From Candidatus Delongbacteria bacterium (GTDB lineage: Bacteria > UBA4055): DNA of 55,870 nt. Positions 7,280 to 16,567 of this stretch are shown here, piece by piece. The number at the start of each line of letters is the position of its first letter. The stretch's first letter is position 1. The stretch covers positions 1 to 55,870 of the forward strand of contig JAFGVM010000005.1 of the NCBI GenBank assembly GCA_016937995.1, in the 5' to 3' direction. The translations under genes and the position numbers were made by a program. The notes beneath the pieces are model-generated. The model did not search any database. It was not told the DNA's origin and saw only the letters and a program-made list of their open reading frames with translations.

Positions 7280-9754
7280 TTATTTAACGTTGTCAGCTGT
7301 GACGTAGTAAAAGTATTTATCACCAGTTAGAATTATATCCGAATCGCTGAATGTATTAGTCAAGGATGTACCGACCTCAGTAAAAACACCATATGGATCG
7401 TTAGATCTGTAAATATGGTAGAGATTTGCAGAAGGTACAGCATCCCAGTTCAATAAAATCGAATTACTGGAAACTGATATTATGAAGTTGGAAGTTGGTT
7501 CTATTATTACACCGCTACTCAGTGAAAAAGGGATTACTTTTATTGCTGAAATATTATTTCCGTCAGTAACTCTAAAGTTGATATTCCAAGTGTTATCAGC
7601 ACCGGTTAATGTTCCGCTGAAAATTCCATCTTCACTTAAAGCCATTCCATAAGGAAAATCAGTAGTTGAGAATGAAGTTTTCAGACCACTTGGATCATAT
7701 GTATTTGCAATTTGAGATATTTTACAATTTGCTGAATTACCGTTTGATACCCCGTTTGACCATACAAGTCCGGGAGTCATGTTATCACCGTAGAAGAACT
7801 CTATGTCTGAATTAGCAAATATTTTTGCAGCAAATTCAACATTCACTTCAGGAATGCCGCAAAGAGAGGATTTCCATCTTATGGTCAAATGATCCGAATC
7901 CATGAAGTAAAATATTCCTTCACCGTCAGCTGGATAGCTTTGCAGGTCTTGTGAATATGCAGTGATAGTCTGAGTTGAAACTATATCACCTTCATTTCTT
8001 ACATAAACGAACTTGTCTCCAAAAAGCAATGAACCGTCAGTACAAACAGTAATATGATCGTAAAGTTTACCATAGAATGGAAAGTCGAAGTCAAGATCAA
8101 TTATAGCAATTCCATCGTCATCATTTGTCATAGTTAACTGATCAACAGCTTCTGTAGGAAAAGAATTGGAATTGGCTGTTTCTGTATAATCAAAAATAAC
8201 GTCCCATGAGTAAGGAGGAAGACCACCTGTAACTGCAAAACTTTCTGAGTACGGGATCGACGGCAGTGCGTCAGGCAGGGTGGATGTACTTATTAGCGGA
8301 GCATCAAAAGTAACGGAGGTGATCACAGACATGTAGGTGATATCATTCGTAATTATAGCTTTATTTGACTCAGTACTTGTATACTCTACAGAGTCATTGT
8401 CTTTTACTCCCATTGAAACGATGCTGCCAGATCCTGATCCACCTGCATCTTTCTGTTCAACTCCGATAAAGAATTTTGCAGGTACACCGCTTTCAACATA
8501 GCTGAGAAGTGGACTAATATCAAGTCCAAGCTCAAGTAGATCTACAGTTCCTTCCATACCTATATTATCTCCTCCTTGATATGCAAAATATGGGAATGAT
8601 ATAGAATGTTCAGGTTCAGTGTCTGAAGTATTACCTGAAACACCAGCAGTTATCTTAAGCTCTTTACGGTCAGAATAACTTATACTTGCTTTAAGTTTTA
8701 ATTGAGGATAGAATGATTCTTTTGTTCTCATCGTATAGACTGTATTTCCGTTTATACCTCCTTCCGAAACATCTAAAGCTAAAGTTCTGTACATGACCCA
8801 TGCTTTACCTCCGGTACCCCATGATGTGCCCCATGAATTGACCATAAGAAGTCCTCCGATCTCCCAGTCCCTCATATCAATTATACTGTCACCGTTCAGA
8901 TCAATATCGTTAGTATATTTTCTATCTCCATTGTAATCGTAACGTATAGTATCACTATATCCTACAAAGGTCATTGCATGATTGACGATCGGATTCCAGT
9001 TGGCAACAACATATTCACCCGCATGAGGAGTATTGTTCTTTAAAGTTGCAAGTGTCCAACCGGTAACTCCTGCCGAGAAATTAACTATACCACCTGCAGC
9101 AGAACCATCACAATGATCATTAAAATATTGCTTTAAAGTTTCAAGACCTTCAGGTGTGCCGACCGGAATAGAAATAACTTCATCAACTCTATTGTTCATT
9201 CCTGTTTCATAGATATCAAATCCGTCCTGCCATAAAAGATTTTGCGTTGCCGGATCAGAAGATGCCCACAACAATCCTCCGTAAGTCGTAACATCAGGTA
9301 TACCACCGTTCTTGGCAATATCCCATCCCTGAAAATATGTAGAACCGTTAGCACCGCTTCCATCGTTAACAAAGTTATAAGTAAAATGACTTGGGAATTG
9401 GTTGTCTGTTATGTTTGCACTGGTTCCTCTCATGAAATTCATTTCATATGTAAAATTATATGCAATACCACTTGCCTGGGCACAACTTCCACCAACCTGG
9501 TTGAAGATAGGTGGAAAATATGGCTCATTTGTATTGTCAATTTCAGTTACAAGTTTTTCTTTTCGGTTCTTGTAAAACTCAGGTAAGGTTAATTTGGGTA
9601 GAGCATCAATTTTTTTCTGTTCTTCAGGAGTAGGTTGTTTCCAGCCTCCAGCATACCATGGTTCTCCATTAGGGTCAGGGTTTAAGTTTACCATCTCTGC
9701 ATTTAAAAATACAGACATGAGAATAATTGTAAGGAACATCGAGATTTTTTTCAT
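7280..9754 (-). CDS. Secreted papain-like (C1A) cysteine protease with fibronectin-like C-terminus
   Basis: An 824-residue paralogue of the 4504-7047 protein. Signal peptide (1-19), DPNGEPW segment, catalytic Cys91 (GGSCAQASG), His259 (VNHAMTFVGY) and Asn306 (NSWG), and the two-loop calcium-type insertion (DYNGDRKYTNDID, then DLNGDSIIDMRDW) are all present. The Ig-like halves and nidogen-like insert follow. The protein ends differently: instead of the type IX sorting domain it has about 70 residues of fibronectin type III-like sequence (ILLNWDAVPSANLYHIYRS, ending YFYYVTADNVK). How it reaches the outside beyond the Sec pathway is therefore unclear. Start ATG at 9754 with AAGG upstream; its own terminator follows. 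Confidence 0.82.
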   Translation of the reverse strand: MKKISMFLTIILMSVFLNAEMVNLNPDPNGEPWYAGGWKQPTPEEQKKIDALPKLTLPEFYKNRKEKLVTEIDNTNEPYFPPIFNQVGGSCAQASGIAYNFTYEMNFMRGTSANITDNQFPSHFTYNFVNDGSGANGSTYFQGWDIAKNGGIPDVTTYGGLLWASSDPATQNLLWQDGFDIYETGMNNRVDEVISIPVGTPEGLETLKQYFNDHCDGSAAGGIVNFSAGVTGWTLATLKNNTPHAGEYVVANWNPIVNHAMTFVGYSDTIRYDYNGDRKYTNDIDLNGDSIIDMRDWEIGGLLMVNSWGTSWGTGGKAWVMYRTLALDVSEGGINGNTVYTMRTKESFYPQLKLKASISYSDRKELKITAGVSGNTSDTEPEHSISFPYFAYQGGDNIGMEGTVDLLELGLDISPLLSYVESGVPAKFFIGVEQKDAGGSGSGSIVSMGVKDNDSVEYTSTESNKAIITNDITYMSVITSVTFDAPLISTSTLPDALPSIPYSESFAVTGGLPPYSWDVIFDYTETANSNSFPTEAVDQLTMTNDDDGIAIIDLDFDFPFYGKLYDHITVCTDGSLLFGDKFVYVRNEGDIVSTQTITAYSQDLQSYPADGEGIFYFMDSDHLTIRWKSSLCGIPEVNVEFAAKIFANSDIEFFYGDNMTPGLVWSNGVSNGNSANCKISQIANTYDPSGLKTSFSTTDFPYGMALSEDGIFSGTLTGADNTWNINFRVTDGNNISAIKVIPFSLSSGVIIEPTSNFIISVSSNSILLNWDAVPSANLYHIYRSNDPYGVFTEVGTSLTNTFSDSDIILTGDKYFYYVTADNVK

Positions 9755-9832
9755 TACTTGGCCTTATAATTTAATTAATTGACTTTTACAATTTGAGTAT
9801 AAGAAAATAAAAGCTCTTTGTAAACTATGAAA

Positions 9833-9859
9833 ATAAAAAAAAGGATGCACCGCATCCTT
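9833..9859 (-). terminator. Intrinsic terminator of the broken protease gene
   Basis: On the minus strand AAGGATGC, loop GGT and GCATCCTT form a perfect 8-bp stem that runs into an eight-T tract. It lies 24 bases after the stop codon of the 9884-12391 gene. Confidence 0.85.
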
Positions 9860-9883
9860 GATATGGTAAATATTTTAACAGGA

Positions 9884-12391
9884 TTATCTTTTAGAATTAT
9901 CTGCTGTTACATAGTAGAAACATCTTTCTTCATTTGAAAAATCCATATCTTCATATGAAAGTGAAGTTGCAGTTCCGATCTTTATAAATCCCTGATAAGG
10001 ATCTGTAGATCTGTAAATATGGTACATAGTTGCACCGGGGACAGCATCCCATCTTATGACAGAAGAAATTTCACCTGTCTCGGTTCTAAGGTTATTTGGA
10101 GATGCTAAAGTCATTGAAAGATCGACAATTGAAAAAGTAAGCTCTTTAACTGCAATCAGGTTATTACTGTCATTTGCTCTGAATATAATATCCCAGGTAG
10201 TTTCATCTGTAGGAGAAATATTGCCGTTGAACACACCGTCTTCGCTAAGTTCTATACCATACGGATACGGTGGTTTTATGAAAGATGTCTTAAATCCTGA
10301 TGGATCCCAATAATTAAAGACCTTCGTGATATATGTGCTTAAAGCAGTACCGTTAGAAATTCCTGACGGGTAATATTTTCCTGCAGTAACATCTCCGTAA
10401 TAGAACTCAATTGTTCCATCAGAAAATAATTTTGCGGCAAAATTAAAGTATGATGTTGGTGGTACACCTCCACCTCCGCCACCATTTCCATTTCCGGTGC
10501 CGCTGGTACCTGTCCCGGTAATAGATGTATCCCATACTATAATTACATAATTATCATTTCCAAAGTACGTTACATCAGCTTTATCAAAGTCAGCGGCACA
10601 TGGTGCAATTGTTTTTGTTTTACTTATATCATCAGCGGTTTTAACAGATTCGTAAATACCGTTAAAAGTGATCGCACCGTTCGATGTAACAGTTATTGAG
10701 CTGTATAATTTGTCAAAGAAAGGGAAAGGGAAATCAAGATTAATAATACCGTATCCGTCATCAGAATTTGTCATACTGATTTCTTGAAATGTTTCAGATG
10801 GGAATATAGTTGTGATTTCTGTTTCAGTATAGTTAATTACTATATCCCACTTATATGGAGTTGTGCCTTTTTCTGCAGTCAGGGTTTGATTGTATGTTTC
10901 ATTTGGTACAGCAGCCGGCAGATATTCAGTTGTGATCTTAAACGGTTGAGGCATAAAAAGACCAACATGAGTAGTGTTGTTTGATTTTATATCAACATTT
11001 TTTTGCAGGCTAGTGAATTCTGTGCCTTCATGATCAATTACAGAAAAAGAAATTACTTTCCCGATACTCAATGTATCCCCGGTGTGTGTTACACTGAGAA
11101 ATAAAGTTCCGCCTTCTCCTTCCGGGATAAGATCGAGCAAATTACTGATATCCAGTCCAAGTTCAATAATATCAGAGGATCCTTCTATTCCGATTGAATC
11201 TCCTCCCTGATAGTTGAAAAGAGGGAATCCTATAGAGTATCTTGGTTCAAATGCATTTGGTTCCTGAGATATACCCGCAGTAATTCTTATATTATCTCTG
11301 TCACTGCATGCAATAGTTGATTTTAATTTCAGAGTTGGTTTAACATTTTCTTTTATCCTGACCGTATGGCAGATGTTATTATAAATACCGCCGGAGTATA
11401 GATCCTGAGCAAGAGTTCTGTACATGACCCATGATTTACCTTCATCGGCCCAGTTTTCTCCCCATGAATTGACCATAAGAAGTCCTCCGATCTCCCAGTC
11501 CTTCATATCAACAATACCATCACCGTTAGTATCAATATCATTGGTATATTTTCCATCCCCGTTATAATCATACCTTATAGAATCATTATATCCAGCGAAT
11601 GTCATAGCATGGTTTACAGATCTATCCCATCTGATGATAACCGCCTCTTTCGGGCAGAAGGAATCCTCAGGTAAAACTGTCCTTTCATATGTCCCGTAAA
11701 CTCCTGCTGAAAAAACTGCTATCCCTCCTTCAGAAGATCCGTCACAGTGGTCATTCATCCATTGTTTAAGGACCAGAAGGTCTTCAGCGGTTCCAATAGG
11801 TATTGCAAGCTATTCCAGGACACGGTTCTCCATTCCGCTTTGATATTTGTCGTATCCGTTCATCCAGAGTTTGAACATAAGATCAGGATCTAAAGAAGGC
11901 CAAAGCATGCCTCCGTAAGTCGTTACATTAGGGCATCCGCTTGATGAAATTATATTCCATCCGTCAAAATACCAAGACCCCCACGATCCGCTTCCATGGT
12001 TTAAAAAATTGTAGGTATAATGAGTTGGAAATTGATTCTCAGGTACATCGGCTGAAGTTCCTTTCGAAAAATTGTATTCGTAGGTGAATAAATATCCAAC
12101 ACCGCTTGCCTGTCCGCAACTGCCGCCCTGTTGGGAAAAAACAGGTCTGAAGTATGGCTGCAATGAATTATCGACAGTATATGGAAGTTCAACTTTTGAA
12201 TTCTTATATTTATCAGGAAGATTTAATCTAGGTATGGCTTCGATCTCTTTTTGTTTTTCTACTGAAATAGGGCTCAAACCTCCGGAAAATAACTGAACAC
12301 CTTCAGTATTCGGGTCAATATCAAAAAATTCTGCTTTTGAAATAATTGCATAGATAAATACCAACAAAATTATCAATGATCTTTTCATCAC
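9884..12391 (-). pseudogene. Papain-like (C1A) protease gene split by an in-frame TAG
   Basis: The third member of the array. Codons on both sides of 11810-11812 are in the same frame and align with the paralogues without gaps, but codon 194 is TAG. The sequence reads NRVLE, stop, LAIPIGTAEDL, where the 4504-7047 gene has NRVLEQIAMPL with CAG, so one C-to-T change explains it. The stop separates Cys92 (GGSCGQASG) from the catalytic His (VNHAMTFAGY) and Asn (NSWG). The first part keeps a signal peptide; the second part (11758-9884) has none. The full frame would give 834 residues plus the stop codon. It ends in a fibronectin-like domain, lacks a sorting domain, has a Gly-rich linker near 10480-10510 and a degenerate DPN segment. 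TAG is a normal stop elsewhere here (ends of the 159-575 and 16568-17776 genes), so general recoding is unlikely. Confidence 0.85.
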
Positions 12392-12468
12392 ATATCCGTA
12401 CAGGTTGTTTTTTTAACTATAGTTAGTATAGTCATAATAATTTAAAAAGTAAATAACAAAATTAAAAT

Positions 12469-15006
12469 TTATTTGATCATCGTCATTTTTTTGATCATTT
12501 TATGACCTCCGTCAGAAGTAATTTTATAAAAATATATGCCTGATGAAAGATCTAGTTGAGGATCCCAGGAAATTGAATGTTCTCCTTTTTTTAATAGTTT
12601 ATTATCGATCAAAGAAGTTACCAGTTCACCTTTTAAATTGTATACTTTAAGGGTTATTATATCATCATTCTTCAGTGTGAACCTAATGTTTGTTGTTGGA
12701 TTGAACGGATTTGGGTAATTCTGTTCCAAATGTAAATTATCAACGGCTTGATGTTCATTGCCGGTTATTCCGCTTGAAGTAAAAAGAGAAAGTATTTTTG
12801 TTGAAGAAAATCCGTTCCAGTCAGTGATCTTAAATTCGAGATCCCAGCTTCTTTCTAGATCATTTGATAAAATTCCAGATAATAGTCCCTGGTCATTCAG
12901 AATTAAACCGAAAGGATGGTCCGGATGTATGAATGTTGTTTGAAGGTCTGAGGGATCTTCAGAATTGGAGCTTGAAGAGATAATAAAATTTTCAGAACTA
13001 CCGTTTGAAATCCCGCTTACCCATGAGTTGTTGACAGGCTGATCATCCGTATGATAAAATTCTATTGTACCATCATTATAAAGTTTGCAGATAAAGTTAT
13101 ATTTTGCATCTTTATCCATTCTTAATGCAGTTCTCCATAAAATGGTCACATGGTCAGGATCCATAAAATAAAAAGTGCCTTCATTTAATGTCGGATCTGC
13201 CATAAATTCAGCAGCATGAGGTACAATAACTTTGTTCTCAACGATATCGATATCATCTCTTACGAATTTATAGCCCTCTGATAAAGCTAAATAGCCGTCA
13301 GTGCAAACAAATATCGAATCGTAAAAATTTCCGTAGAACGGGAATTCGAACGGTATTGCTAAAGGCAGTACATCATTGTCGTAATTATGTTCGGGAATGA
13401 GCTCTATAAGATCTTCAACTATCAACGGGTCATTATTTACATTTTCGGAATAATCTATCAGCCAGTCCCATTGTAAAGGTTCCCTTTCTGCTCTTGCAGT
13501 TAGCTGAAACAAATAAAATTCATCTATAGAAATATCAGGTAACGAAGATGTAGTTATATTTGGTGTGTAGTAATAGATGTTAGCTACTGTACTGATATAG
13601 GTCGTATTATTGTTATTTATCACTGTTGAGTCAGGATAGCCTGCTGTTAAATTGCCGTATTTATCTTCAAGTTTCATTGATAAGATATTTCCGTTTCCTG
13701 ATCCGTCAGGATCATCTTCATCTATACACAGAAAAAATTTGGCATAAGATCCGCTCTCCATGTGGACAAGAAGAGGGGTTATATCAAGACCTATATTAAT
13801 GTATGTACTGTCTCCGGTCATAGGATTGGGACCTCCGGAATTATTATACATCAGAAATTCAATAGTGTGTTCGGGTATTAATGAACTTGTGTCTGTTGAT
13901 ATGCCGGCATATATTTTTAACTTATCCCTGAAGTTATGTTCTATCTCAGTATTTATCTTAAGTAAAGGTTCATAGTTTTCAAAAACTTTGACAGTATTTG
14001 TTCTCTGGGCCCAGATGCCTCCTTCTGTATGATGATAACCGAGAGTGTTGTACATTACCCACGCTTTTCCATAGTTTCCCCATCCGGTACCCCAGCTGTT
14101 CACCATTAGAAGACCGCCTATTTCCCAGTCACGCATATCTACAATATCGTCACCGGTTATATCAATGTTATTAGTGAATTTCCCGTCACCGTTATAATCG
14201 TATCTTATAGAATCGTTATATCCTGCAAATGTCATAGCGTGATTTACTGATGTATGCCATTTTGTGATAACCATTTCATTCTCACATTCAGTTCCTGCAG
14301 GAAGGTATCCGGTCTGCCAACTTCCGTACACTCCTGCGGCAAAAGTTATAACTCCACCTTCAGCAGATCCATTTCCATGATCGTTCAACCAGTGTTTTAG
14401 AATATCCAGACCCTCAGGTGTGTCTACAGGAATTGTAACTACTTCCTGAACTCTGTTCTGCATAGCGTTCACATATTTGTCATATCCTGACATCCAGATC
14501 TTTTCCATCATTGAAGGATCGGAAGTAGGGACCATTCCACCGTAATCTGTACTGTAAGGTATACCGCTTCTCATTGCGATCTCCCATCCGTCGAAATAGG
14601 AAGAACCGTTAATGCCGTCACCATCATTCAGGAAATTGTAGGTGTAATAAGTTGGATATTGATTCCGATTGAAATTACCGTTCTCTCCGCGCATATAATT
14701 CATTTCATATGTAAAATTGTATCCAATCCCGGCAGCCTGACCGCATTCATTGGCGTATTGTGTAAAAACAGGTCTGAAATAAATTTTATAAGAATTATTT
14801 ACTTCGTAAGGAAGATCAGTGTTCTTACTGGATCGAGTTAACTGTAATTTCGGATAAGCTTTGATCACTTCCAGCTGGTCATCTGATGGTATTACCCAGC
14901 CTCCACTTATCCACGGCTCCCCGTTTGGATCAGGATTGTGGTTGATGATCTCAGAAAAAAGAATTGAGGCAAAGATAAAAATATGTAGAAAATATATCAA
15001 TTTCAT
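12469..15006 (-). CDS. Secreted papain-like (C1A) cysteine protease with type IX sorting domain
   Basis: The fourth, first-transcribed member of the array, 845 residues from the ATG at 15006. The frame is open to a TTG at 15060, but MKLIYFLHIFIFASILFS is a clear signal peptide and makes 15006 the better start. Catalytic Cys88 (ANECGQAAG), His256 (VNHAMTFAGY) and Asn303 (NSWGTGWG) are present, with the calcium-type double loop between His and Asn. The segment before Cys (TQYANECGQ) differs from the GGSCGQ of the others. Ig-like halves and the nidogen-like insert follow, and the protein ends in a type IX sorting domain (LEQNYPNPFNPTTNIRF, ending MIKKMTMIK). Probably exported and anchored or released at the surface. 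Substrate unknown. Confidence 0.84.
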   Translation of the reverse strand: MKLIYFLHIFIFASILFSEIINHNPDPNGEPWISGGWVIPSDDQLEVIKAYPKLQLTRSSKNTDLPYEVNNSYKIYFRPVFTQYANECGQAAGIGYNFTYEMNYMRGENGNFNRNQYPTYYTYNFLNDGDGINGSSYFDGWEIAMRSGIPYSTDYGGMVPTSDPSMMEKIWMSGYDKYVNAMQNRVQEVVTIPVDTPEGLDILKHWLNDHGNGSAEGGVITFAAGVYGSWQTGYLPAGTECENEMVITKWHTSVNHAMTFAGYNDSIRYDYNGDGKFTNNIDITGDDIVDMRDWEIGGLLMVNSWGTGWGNYGKAWVMYNTLGYHHTEGGIWAQRTNTVKVFENYEPLLKINTEIEHNFRDKLKIYAGISTDTSSLIPEHTIEFLMYNNSGGPNPMTGDSTYINIGLDITPLLVHMESGSYAKFFLCIDEDDPDGSGNGNILSMKLEDKYGNLTAGYPDSTVINNNNTTYISTVANIYYYTPNITTSSLPDISIDEFYLFQLTARAEREPLQWDWLIDYSENVNNDPLIVEDLIELIPEHNYDNDVLPLAIPFEFPFYGNFYDSIFVCTDGYLALSEGYKFVRDDIDIVENKVIVPHAAEFMADPTLNEGTFYFMDPDHVTILWRTALRMDKDAKYNFICKLYNDGTIEFYHTDDQPVNNSWVSGISNGSSENFIISSSSNSEDPSDLQTTFIHPDHPFGLILNDQGLLSGILSNDLERSWDLEFKITDWNGFSSTKILSLFTSSGITGNEHQAVDNLHLEQNYPNPFNPTTNIRFTLKNDDIITLKVYNLKGELVTSLIDNKLLKKGEHSISWDPQLDLSSGIYFYKITSDGGHKMIKKMTMIK

Positions 15007-15139
15007 ACAACAAATATATTTAACCGGACTGATTTTTCCAAATAAGAAAGTAAAATACAAAAAGATTTAGTTTGCATTTATATCCTAATACTTCTTAACT
15101 TTTTGACTACTGATAAAACAAAAACATATGGGAAATAAA

Positions 15140-15862
15140 ATGACTGATGATCAAAATATTACTTTCGGGAATAATTGTGCTATAGGCAAAAACGTAAAGA
15201 TCGGTATGAACTCTATCATAGGTAATAATGTGGTAATTCACGATGATACAGTAGTCGGTGAAAATGTGAGGATAGATGATAATACTGTAATAGGTAAAAC
15301 ACTGATGAAAGCTGCAAATTCAGCTATGGCAAAAGATCTCGAACTTGAAGGTGCGAAAATCGGAGATAATTCGATAATCGGAACAGGAGTTGTTATTTAC
15401 AGAGGGGCTACTATCGGTAAAAAGGTCCTTGTTGCTGATCAGGCTGCAATACAGTTCAAAACTTCAGTAGGTGACCTTACTATTATCGGTAGGGGAGTCC
15501 TGATAGAGTCAAACTGTACAATAGGAACAAAAACCAAGATAGAGTCGAATTCATATATTACTGCTCTTTCAACTATCGGTGATCACTGTTTCATAGCTCC
15601 CTGTGTTGCCACAAGCAACGATAATTATGCAGGAAGGGATAAAGAACGGTTTGAGCATTTCAAAGGAGTAACAGTAAAAAATGGTGGAAGGATAGGTGTT
15701 CATGCCACTATATTGCCGGGAATAACCATAAATGAAGATGGATTGGTGGCTGCAGGTGCAGTTGTCACTAAAGATGTTCCTGAAGGTAAAATAGTCGCAG
15801 GTGTTCCGGCAAAGATATTTGGAGATGTACCGGCAAAACAATTGTTAAAGAACAATCTTTAA
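15140..15862 (+). CDS. Hexapeptide-repeat (left-handed beta-helix) acyltransferase
   Basis: About 240 residues made almost entirely of hexapeptide repeats ([LIV]-G-x4, such as IGKNVKIG, IGNNVV, IGDNSIIG, IGVHATILPG), ending in the VAAGAVVTKDVPEGKIVAGVPAK motif typical of sugar O- or N-acetyltransferases of the WbbJ/WlbB and NeuD type. Such enzymes acetylate nucleotide sugars or glycans used in surface polysaccharides. The neighbouring gmhA also serves surface-sugar biosynthesis. An ATG at 15128 is in frame, but the ATG at 15140 has GGGA six bases upstream and is slightly preferred. The acyl donor and acceptor cannot be named. Confidence 0.8.
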   Translation: MTDDQNITFGNNCAIGKNVKIGMNSIIGNNVVIHDDTVVGENVRIDDNTVIGKTLMKAANSAMAKDLELEGAKIGDNSIIGTGVVIYRGATIGKKVLVADQAAIQFKTSVGDLTIIGRGVLIESNCTIGTKTKIESNSYITALSTIGDHCFIAPCVATSNDNYAGRDKERFEHFKGVTVKNGGRIGVHATILPGITINEDGLVAAGAVVTKDVPEGKIVAGVPAKIFGDVPAKQLLKNNL

Positions 15863-15874
15863 TTAGAGGTGAAT

Positions 15875-16462
15875 ATGCTGAACAAACTGATAAGATCATC
15901 TTTCGGAGAAGGACTCATTCTTCTAAAGGATTTTATTGAAAATGATGAGAACTTTGATAAGATCACACAAATGATAGAAATGATCGTAAATTCATTAAAT
16001 AACGATGGTAAGATAATTATCTGCGGTAACGGTGGATCAATGACGGACGCAATGCATTTTGCCGAGGAATTGACCGGAAGATTCAGAAAGGATAGAAAAC
16101 CGTTAGCAGCCATATCACTTTCTGATCCTTCACATATTTCATGTGTAGCAAATGATTACGGATTCGACAAAATATTTTCAAGAGGTGTGGAAGCATACGG
16201 CAAACCGGGTGATATATTTATCGGATTATCCACCAGCGGAAATTCTGAGAATATTATCAATGCTGTTAATTCAGCCTTAGGATCAGATATGAAAGTACTT
16301 CTTTTTCTTGGAAAAGATGGTGGAGAACTCAAAGGAACAGGTGATATTGAAATAATTATTGGTGGTAAGACTTCCGACAGGATCCAGGAAATTCATATGT
16401 TCATACTTCACACAATAGTTGAAGGAATTGAAAGATCGTTATTTCCGGAAAATTATTTATAA
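15875..16462 (+). CDS. gmhA: Sedoheptulose-7-phosphate isomerase (SIS domain)
   Basis: GmhA turns sedoheptulose 7-phosphate into heptose 7-phosphate, the first step toward the heptose of lipopolysaccharide core or other glycans. The 195-residue protein has the SIS-domain signatures GNGGS (51-55), ELTGRFRKDRKPLAAISL, the STSGNS phosphate-binding loop and the C-terminal IQEIHMFILHTIVEGIE helix. A GTG at 15869 is also in frame but is part of AGAGGTG; the ATG at 15875 sits five bases after AGAGG and is preferred. Only 12 bases separate it from the acyltransferase gene, so the two are probably co-transcribed. Confidence 0.88.
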   Translation: MLNKLIRSSFGEGLILLKDFIENDENFDKITQMIEMIVNSLNNDGKIIICGNGGSMTDAMHFAEELTGRFRKDRKPLAAISLSDPSHISCVANDYGFDKIFSRGVEAYGKPGDIFIGLSTSGNSENIINAVNSALGSDMKVLLFLGKDGGELKGTGDIEIIIGGKTSDRIQEIHMFILHTIVEGIERSLFPENYL

Positions 16463-16481
16463 CCAACAAAAAAATAATTTA

Positions 16482-16516
16482 TTTGTTGTAAGTTGATAGA
16501 TCAACTACTATATTTG
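16482..16516 (+). promoter_or_regulatory. Probable promoter and palindromic operator upstream of the OmpP1 gene
   Basis: TTG (16486-16488), 20 bases, then TATATTTG (16509-16516) repeats the spacing and box seen at rpsU and matches the Bacteroidetes-type TTTG ... TAnnTTTG pattern. A perfect 16-base palindrome, AGTTGATAGATCAACT (16491-16506), lies between the two boxes, where a repressor would block polymerase. No regulator can be assigned from sequence; two Crp/Fnr-type proteins are encoded in the window, but the spacing is shorter than the classic FNR site. Confidence 0.45.
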
Positions 16517-16567
16517 TCATATTGTTGAACTAAAAATAAATATTTAAAATTATAAAATGGAGGTTTT

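Noticed and set aside
11810-11812. Genome-wide recoding of TAG as an amino acid
   Set aside because: TAG ends other intact genes here, such as the acetyltransferase at 575 and the OmpP1 gene at 17776.
16491-16506. FNR binding site
   Set aside because: The half sites TTGAT and ATCAA are there, but with two bases between them instead of four.
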